NCBI GenBank assembly: GCA_022257805.1
Contig: JAKOPB010000004.1
Span: forward strand, 1-17,887
Reading direction: 5' to 3'
DNA: 17,887 bases
Source: Nanobdellati archaeon
Lineage (GTDB): Archaea > Aenigmatarchaeota > Aenigmatarchaeia > PWEA01
A model generated the notes under the pieces. The model was not told the origin of the DNA and searched no databases. It saw nothing but the letters and a program-made list of their open reading frames with translations. How positions within the stretch are numbered: position 1 is the stretch's first letter; every line of letters begins with the position of its first letter. Positions 12,896 to 17,887 of the stretch are shown here, piece after piece. A program made the position numbers and the translations under genes.

Positions 12896-13300
12896 TTATC
12901 TACTTCCCCTTTGTAGTTCTTCTTTAATAAGGCTTTTGACCTCGCTCTCTGTCATAAACTCACTCTCGATAGGCGAGAGAAGGTCTACGAAGTTCTTTAT
13001 CTCATCGAACTCGTCCTTTTGAGGAGTATTTTCCAACATGTCCTTAAGTTTAGATATTTTGTTCTCTATTTTCATAACCCTGGTCAAAAGATCATCGATC
13101 TCCTCCCAAACCTCGTCCATATCCTCGTCCTGTTTTTCCTCAAGTTTAATAACTCTCTCCTCGACCGACTGTATACTTGTACTCATCGACTTATTCTCCT
13201 CCTCCACATCCCTCACCCGTCGCAAATTCTCCTTTACACGGTCAAGAAGCTCGTGGACTATACCCTCCATTTCGGAAGCTTCTGGATTATTACGAGACAT
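12896..13300 (-). CDS. Small coiled-coil protein beside pilus ATPase, ArlC/D/E-like at best
   Basis: 134 residues, soluble, almost entirely helical. Heptad-like coiled coil from about 20 to 92 (including SIQSVEERVIKLEEKQ and IENKISKLKDML), then a hinge and a short C-terminal motif FMTESEVKSLIKEEL (about 114-128). This plan, a coiled coil followed by a small helical motif, resembles ArlC/D/E-type cytoplasmic components that work with archaellum motor ATPases, but sequence similarity cannot be shown here. It is transcribed leftward from the region shared with the rightward ATPase gene, and is followed after 1 base by the larger coiled-coil gene, so they probably form a functional pair. Confidence 0.78.
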   Translation of the reverse strand: MSRNNPEASEMEGIVHELLDRVKENLRRVRDVEEENKSMSTSIQSVEERVIKLEEKQDEDMDEVWEEIDDLLTRVMKIENKISKLKDMLENTPQKDEFDEIKNFVDLLSPIESEFMTESEVKSLIKEELQRGSR

Positions 13301-13330
13301 CGTACCATTTTATTTTATTAGGACTTTGCT

Positions 13331-13340
13331 TAATAAAGTT
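13331..13340 (-). promoter_or_regulatory. TATA-like element for the coiled-coil pair
   Basis: The minus strand reads AACTTTATTA, centred about 35 bases before the ATG at 13300, giving a leader of about 10 bases with no Shine-Dalgarno. It lies in the 148-base divergent gap (13301-13448). Confidence 0.4.
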
Positions 13341-13390
13341 AGAGGGTCTCGGAACGACTGACCCTGTTCGAAACCGTGTTTTTGGACAAA

Positions 13391-13403
13391 CGAAACTTTT
13401 AGA
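13391..13403 (+). promoter_or_regulatory. Possible promoter of the ATPase-platform unit
   Basis: CGAAACTTTTAGA combines a BRE-like CGAAA with a weak TATA-like CTTTTAGA, about 50 bases before the ATG at 13449. No clear Shine-Dalgarno precedes that ATG. The assignment is tentative. Confidence 0.3.
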
Positions 13404-13448
13404 AACAACCACACCAAAGAATTGTATTGAGGCCCAAAGCTGGTATAT

Positions 13449-15722
13449 ATGCCGTGTGAATACGAGTACGATGAAGACAGCAAGAGAATAGAAGTAGACT
13501 GTACCGGATGCATATACGGAAGCAGCGTGGCAGACTACGAAGAATGCATGGCAAACACCATAGATAAGCTCTTCGAAGTCAAGGGAGTTGAATCCATAGT
13601 TTTCAAGAACAGTCGTGAGTACGAATATCCCTACGAGCAGACCAAACTTCTGGTAGAGATCGCCGATGCCATAAAAGATATCCTGACCGATAGTGGTCTC
13701 AGAAAACTTGAGAGGATGGATATAGCAGGTTGTGGACAGTATTTTCAGGAAAAGTACTCGGACCTTCAGAACTTGGCGCTGGAGAAGATGAGAAAGGACC
13801 CGGTAGGTGCCTACATACATCTTAAACGGAAGATAAGGCATGTGAAGGTCCAGCTAAGAGAAGACGAAGAAGGACCACAGGACGAATGCATGAAGGCCTA
13901 CCTCAACGAGGTTCTAGTCCCTATAAAAGAATCTCTTGAGAGCACTGAAATGATCAAGCAATTGAAAGATGAGCTTTCAGGCTACCATCCCGGAAAAAGA
14001 GACGCTTACAGACAACTGTTTTATCCCTCCGTAAGACCGAACTTCATGCGAACAAAATACATGAGGAAAACCCCTGAAGAAGGTGCCATGATAGAACACT
14101 ACACCGTCGGGAGCTCAGAGGTAGAAATCTATGATACTCCCGAGGAAACAAGACCTCTTTACCATTTCTCACCGCCGGAGTTCAAACTCGAGGAAGACGA
14201 ATACTCTATTCTGGATGCTGCCCAGAGATATCTCAGCGAGCATAGGCCGGAGACCACTGAGTTTGCAGATTCGGAAAAAACAAGAGAGGTCTTTGCATCA
14301 ATAGGAAAGGACCTACTTAAGGACATCGCCGAGAGGAAAGGAAGCCAACTTAGCCCAAAACAGGTGGAAAGGCTAACGTCCATACTGAGTAGATACACAG
14401 GCGGTCTTGGAATTCTCGAGGCGATGCTCGAGGACAAAAAAATACAGGACATCTATATCAACTCTCCGATAGGACATAGACCGGCCTTCGTGAACCATGA
14501 AGAATACGGCGAATGTAGAACAAATATAATACCAACGCAGGACGACGCGGAAAGCTGGGCAACAAAACTTAGGCTGAAAAGCGGGAGGCCGCTGGACGAG
14601 GCAAACCCTGTACTCGATGCCACGGTCGAGGTACCCGGAGGTAACGCCAGGGTAACCGTGATATCACCTACACTGTCGCCAGACGGCCTTGGTTTTGCAC
14701 TGAGGAGACATAGAGAAGATCCATGGACATATCCCCTTTACCTGCGACCCGATGTAAACTACTTCAATCAGTTTTTCGCAGGACTGATGAGCTTTGTAAT
14801 AGATGGTGGAAGAACCTTCCTGATAGGAGGTGGGAGAGGATCAGGTAAGACTTCTCTACTCGGAGCATCTGTACTCGAGATGAAGAGGGACTGGAGGATC
14901 GTAACCAGTGAAGACACCCTGGAACTCCCTGTAGAGAGGCTCAAAAGGCTGGACTACGATGTTCAGAGACTCAAATCTAGATCGGTTATAACACAGGTAG
15001 AGACCGAGTTACCGGCCTCGGAAGCTATAAGAACTGCACTGCGTCTCGGTGACTCCGCACTGATAATGGGAGAAGTTAGGTCAACTGAGGCAAAGGCCCT
15101 GTACGAGGCTATGCGTATCGGAGCCATGGCAAAGACCGTGGCCGGAACAATCCACGGTGAATCCGCCTACGGCCTTTACGACCGCGTGGTCCATGATCTA
15201 GGCGTGCCCAAAACGTCCTTCAAAGCCACGGATTTAATTGTGATCTGTAACAGGATCAAGAGCGCATCCGGGCTCAGTGAGCTAAGGAGGGTAACAAACG
15301 TCACAGAGGTGAGAAAACACTGGTCAGAGGACCCAAGGGACGAAGGCGGGTTCGTACCCCTCATGGAATATTCGGCGGAGGAGGACGAACTTAAACCAAC
15401 GAACACACTTCTCAACGGTGAGTCGGAGGTCCTCAACAAGATCGCATCACAGGTCAAAGAGTGGGCTGGAAGATGGGATAGAGTATGGGACAACATAAAT
15501 CTCCGCGGTAAGATAAAAAAGACTATAACCGAATACGCTCTGGAAACAGGCAAAGAAGAGCTTATGGAGGCACCCTTCGTGGTCAAGAGCAACAGCAAGT
15601 TCCGGCTGATAATGGAAGATATAAAGAACGAAATCGGCTACGTAGATCCCGAGGAAACATACGACAGATGGGAGGAATGGATGAAGGACCAGGTAAAAAG
15701 CGGTGAATACAAAGATGTCTGA
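13449..15722 (+). CDS. Type IV pilus/secretion ATPase of the GspE/PilB/ArlI class
   Basis: 757-residue cytoplasmic AAA-like secretion ATPase. The catalytic part has Walker A GGGRGSGKT (460-468, Lys467), a Walker B region ALIMGEVR with Glu542, and the histidine box GTIHGES with His569, all expected for PilB/ArlI enzymes that power pilin assembly. The preceding domain (about 300-450) has the archaeal ATPase stretch RYTGGLGILEAML and a conserved DATVEVPGGNARVT. The N-terminus carries four Cys (3, 18, 21 and 33), with CTGC at 18-21, a possible metal site seen in some archaeal pilus ATPases. It is larger than ArlI (about 550 residues) because of the extra N-terminal 230 residues and a C-terminal extension after about 640. 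Its end overlaps the platform gene by 8 bases, so the pair is coupled. No ArlH-like gene is visible, which favours a pilus or secretion role over an archaellum. Confidence 0.92.
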   Translation: MPCEYEYDEDSKRIEVDCTGCIYGSSVADYEECMANTIDKLFEVKGVESIVFKNSREYEYPYEQTKLLVEIADAIKDILTDSGLRKLERMDIAGCGQYFQEKYSDLQNLALEKMRKDPVGAYIHLKRKIRHVKVQLREDEEGPQDECMKAYLNEVLVPIKESLESTEMIKQLKDELSGYHPGKRDAYRQLFYPSVRPNFMRTKYMRKTPEEGAMIEHYTVGSSEVEIYDTPEETRPLYHFSPPEFKLEEDEYSILDAAQRYLSEHRPETTEFADSEKTREVFASIGKDLLKDIAERKGSQLSPKQVERLTSILSRYTGGLGILEAMLEDKKIQDIYINSPIGHRPAFVNHEEYGECRTNIIPTQDDAESWATKLRLKSGRPLDEANPVLDATVEVPGGNARVTVISPTLSPDGLGFALRRHREDPWTYPLYLRPDVNYFNQFFAGLMSFVIDGGRTFLIGGGRGSGKTSLLGASVLEMKRDWRIVTSEDTLELPVERLKRLDYDVQRLKSRSVITQVETELPASEAIRTALRLGDSALIMGEVRSTEAKALYEAMRIGAMAKTVAGTIHGESAYGLYDRVVHDLGVPKTSFKATDLIVICNRIKSASGLSELRRVTNVTEVRKHWSEDPRDEGGFVPLMEYSAEEDELKPTNTLLNGESEVLNKIASQVKEWAGRWDRVWDNINLRGKIKKTITEYALETGKEELMEAPFVVKSNSKFRLIMEDIKNEIGYVDPEETYDRWEEWMKDQVKSGEYKDV
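15702..15706 (+). promoter_or_regulatory. Shine-Dalgarno deciding the start of the platform protein
   Basis: GGTGA lies 8 bases before the ATG at 15715, inside the end of the ATPase gene. This makes the ATG more likely than the in-frame GTG at 15703, which is part of the ribosome-binding site itself. Confidence 0.65.
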
Positions 15723-17799
15723 CGAGAGTTTCAAGGAAAAATGGGGTAAGGAACTGGAAAGACTTCTGGACAGAGAAGAAAAAGAGATAGGTTCACCCGG
15801 TAAAGAAAGGCTGAGGTTCACATCAAGGGAGTACGAAACATTCAAGGAAGAGGAAAAAAAGCACAAGAAGAAGTCCCTTTACGAAAAACTCTGTAACATA
15901 GCCGGAGGAATACTAGTCATAGAACCCAGCGACGAGAAAAAGGAAGAGCTTCAGCGTTCCATAGACATGTCGTACATGCAGATAAAGCCAGAGGACGCAT
16001 ACTCTTTTGCTGTCCTTTCTGGTCTGGGTATTTTCGTGCTCGCCATACTCTTGATACTGGTTGGTGTGGCATCGATAGTATTCGGCCTTATACTTTTCAT
16101 GATGGGTGCATTGACTATATATCTTCTCGCCGAGTACCCGAATTCAGAGGCCCGTCTATTCCGGGTAAAGGCGGCGGACCAGATAATGCTGGCGATAATC
16201 TACATGGTCATATATATGAGAACCTCGCCCAACCTCGAGGGGGCCGTCAAGTTCACTGCGGAGCACCTTGGCGAACCACTTTCCCTCGACTTCAAGAAAC
16301 TACTCTGGGATATAGAAACAGAAAAATACACCTCAATGAGGGAAGCCTTTTCAGAATATCTCGAGAAGTGGGCGGACAACAAACCCTTTGTAGAGGCGAT
16401 GCAAGTAATACAGAACTCCATGGAGCAGTCGGACGAAAAGAGAAAGACCATGCTTGATGAGGCCATAAACACGATGATGTCGGGATCCAGAGAGGTCATG
16501 AAGGAGTACTCAAACAAGTTGGAACTACCGATTATGATCATACACATGCTGGGTATAATGCTTCCTATAATGGTACTGGTCATGTTTCCTATAATAATAC
16601 TCATGCTTGAAGAAACCGTAAGACCGGCCTTCCTCTTCATGGGCTACAACATACTTCTTCCACTCATAATATACCTGACAGGTAAAAGGACACTGGAATA
16701 CAGACCCATGGGTTTCGCAACGCCTGATATATCACAGCATCCCGATCACATACCCTCGGGTACCATAGAAGTGGGTGAAAAAGTCATCAAGATATGGCCA
16801 ATATCCCTGGCTATTTCCCTTCCGGTGATAATAACCGGAGCTTATCTAATTAACTTCCATGCAGGTGAAGATATTTTCAGGCAGATAGTCACGTCTCTGG
16901 TCGTTACCGTTGGAATAGCCATCGGTCCATCCAGCTATTTCCTTCTGGACACAAAGGCAAAGATCGAACTCAGAGAAAGTATCAGAAGCATAGAAAAGGA
17001 GTTTTCAGAAGCATTGTTCTCCCTGGGCAACAGACTCAGCCTCGGGAAACCCATAGAAAGAGCCGCAGAGGACACAGTCGAGAGAAACAAGGACCTGGAG
17101 ATATCCGAAATGTTCCGGAGGGTCGTAGAAAACATGAAAAGAGGGGGAATGAATCTGAGGAACGCATTCTTTGACAAGAACTTCGGTGCAGTGTGGCACT
17201 ATCCGTCTGATCTTGTAATATCGGTCATGAGGATCGTGGTGGACGCAACGGAAAAGGGAGCCAGGATAGCCTCGAGATCCGCCATATCTATATCGAAATA
17301 TCTCGAGCAACTGGATGAGATAGAGCAGGATCTGAAAAACATGCTATCCTCTGAAACAACATCTATGCAGTTTCTGGGTTCCTTCCTCGGGCCCTTTGTC
17401 GCCGGCGTTTCGGTGGCCATGGCAGCCATAATGATATCCATATTCAGAGGTATAGGAGCCTCGATGGAGAGGCTAGGTGGAATGGGAAACGGTGGCGGCG
17501 TCGGGGGTATGGGCGGCATGGGCATGGACGGTTTGCTCGTGGGTGGATGGGGATCCGCCGGTGAGATGATGCCCATCTATATTTTACAGATAGTAGTGGG
17601 GATATACGTAATTCAGACCTCCTACCTCCTGGCCATGCTTACTGCCGGAGTAGAAGACGGACCCGGAGACAAGGTATCAAAGAGGAAAACAGCTGGTTTT
17701 ATGATATTCATCGGTGTAATCGTATATTCCTTCTCAATGGTAGTTATATGGGAGGTCTTCGGAACACAGATAGCCGGTCTGTTGGGTGGAGGACTATAA
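15715..17799 (+). CDS. Type IV pilus platform protein with two GspF/TadC domains
   Basis: 694-residue polytopic membrane protein. A charged cytoplasmic N-terminus (1-95) precedes a helix pair (about 98-140), then a first GspF/TadC-like cytoplasmic domain (about 145-270, with TSPNLEGAVKF and MREAFSEYLEKWA), more helices (275-315 and 325-340), a second membrane block (about 363-410), a second GspF/TadC domain (about 420-550, with SLGKPIERAAED and KGARIASRSA), and final helices (552-580, 620-645 and 660-690). Two fused domains are normal for archaeal pilus platform proteins, which sit in the membrane and are driven by the ATPase. Odd feature: a Gly/Met-rich loop at about residues 588-620 between membrane helices. 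The gene overlaps the ATPase gene by 8 bases, and GGTGA at 15702-15706 fixes its start. Confidence 0.9.
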   Translation: MSDESFKEKWGKELERLLDREEKEIGSPGKERLRFTSREYETFKEEEKKHKKKSLYEKLCNIAGGILVIEPSDEKKEELQRSIDMSYMQIKPEDAYSFAVLSGLGIFVLAILLILVGVASIVFGLILFMMGALTIYLLAEYPNSEARLFRVKAADQIMLAIIYMVIYMRTSPNLEGAVKFTAEHLGEPLSLDFKKLLWDIETEKYTSMREAFSEYLEKWADNKPFVEAMQVIQNSMEQSDEKRKTMLDEAINTMMSGSREVMKEYSNKLELPIMIIHMLGIMLPIMVLVMFPIIILMLEETVRPAFLFMGYNILLPLIIYLTGKRTLEYRPMGFATPDISQHPDHIPSGTIEVGEKVIKIWPISLAISLPVIITGAYLINFHAGEDIFRQIVTSLVVTVGIAIGPSSYFLLDTKAKIELRESIRSIEKEFSEALFSLGNRLSLGKPIERAAEDTVERNKDLEISEMFRRVVENMKRGGMNLRNAFFDKNFGAVWHYPSDLVISVMRIVVDATEKGARIASRSAISISKYLEQLDEIEQDLKNMLSSETTSMQFLGSFLGPFVAGVSVAMAAIMISIFRGIGASMERLGGMGNGGGVGGMGGMGMDGLLVGGWGSAGEMMPIYILQIVVGIYVIQTSYLLAMLTAGVEDGPGDKVSKRKTAGFMIFIGVIVYSFSMVVIWEVFGTQIAGLLGGGL

Positions 17800-17815
17800 A
17801 TTAAATAAATCATCA

Positions 17816-17825
17816 AATTAAATAC
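17816..17825 (+). promoter_or_regulatory. TATA-like element before the terminal pilin-like gene
   Basis: AATTAAATAC is centred about 22 bases before the ATG at 17842, suggesting a leaderless message. The 17800-17841 gap is otherwise A/T-rich with no T-run terminator, so read-through from the platform gene is also possible. Confidence 0.4.
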
Positions 17826-17841
17826 TTAGTTGGACATCCCT

Positions 17842-17887
17842 ATGAAAAACGAAAAAGGCAGTATGTTCATGTTAATTGTAGTTGTGG
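17842..17887 (+). CDS. N-terminus of a pilin-like protein with class III signal peptide (truncated by window end)
   Basis: Only 15 codons are visible, encoding MKNEKGSMFMLIVVV. A short charged leader ends in Lys-Gly (5-6), followed directly by a hydrophobic stretch. This is the pattern of archaeal class III (type IV prepilin) signals cut by a PibD-type peptidase after the Gly. Position just downstream of the ATPase and platform genes strengthens the call. Because only the first residues are seen, a TadE-like pseudopilin or an unrelated membrane protein cannot be excluded. Confidence 0.55.
   Translation, partial: MKNEKGSMFMLIVVV

Noticed and set aside
13290..13841. 183-codon open frame on the minus strand over the ATPase start and divergent promoter region
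   Set aside because: It overlaps the well-supported N-terminus of the ATPase and the coiled-coil start; no family resemblance. The hydrophobic look comes from reading antisense of acidic codons.
13449..17799. Archaellum (arlI-arlJ) operon
   Set aside because: No ArlH, ArlF, ArlG or archaellin seen; the ATPase and platform are larger than ArlI/ArlJ and better fit an archaeal type IV pilus or secretion system.
1..17887. CRISPR array, tRNA, rRNA or insertion sequence
   Set aside because: No regularly spaced repeats, cloverleaf-like stretch, rRNA-like block or transposase was found on reading both strands.

Overview
The window reads as archaeal chromosome, probably from a small-genome lineage of the DPANN type. 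Evidence for an archaeon: a diphthine synthase (DphB), a Trm5-type tRNA methyltransferase, a DUF357 protein, an AMMECR1-family protein, a two-domain archaeal pilus platform protein, TATA boxes about 25 bases before inferred transcript starts, several apparently leaderless genes, and GGTGA ribosome-binding sites. Coding strands are purine-rich and use many ATA, AGA and AGG codons; proteins are rich in Glu, Lys and Arg. That fits a thermophile or a moderate halophile better than a classic salt-in halophile. The DPANN assignment is inference from the many orphan proteins next to pilus genes.

Positions 1-5523 are mostly housekeeping: an AMMECR1 protein, a three-helix membrane protein, a leftward pair (secreted HEXXH-x18-E putative metalloprotease overlapping a Trm5-like methyltransferase), an MJ0936-type phosphodiesterase, dphB coupled to a DUF357 gene, and a RelB/RelE-type toxin-antitoxin pair. 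A decayed copy of the DUF357 3' end lies just past the toxin, so the toxin-antitoxin pair is bracketed by a 29-base perfect direct repeat.

Positions 5797-9049 hold three acidic, helical, unrecognised proteins. The first and third look like distant paralogs of each other. The first and second carry near-identical promoter and leader sequences.

Positions 9125-17887 look like a poorly characterised type IV pilus-like or secretion locus: a three-helix membrane protein with a basic coiled-coil tail, four tandem small multi-pass membrane proteins of one family (three with their own TATA box), two leftward coiled-coil proteins, then a PilB/ArlI-type ATPase overlapping a fused two-domain PilC/TadC-type platform protein, and finally the start of a gene with a class III (prepilin-like) signal peptide cut by the window edge. 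No ArlH-like gene is seen, so this is unlikely to be a standard archaellum operon. A plausible reading is that the ATPase and platform drive assembly of pilin-like subunits while the coiled-coil and membrane proteins form lineage-specific accessory parts. That functional link rests on gene proximity only.

No rRNA, tRNA, CRISPR array, transposase or integrase was seen.
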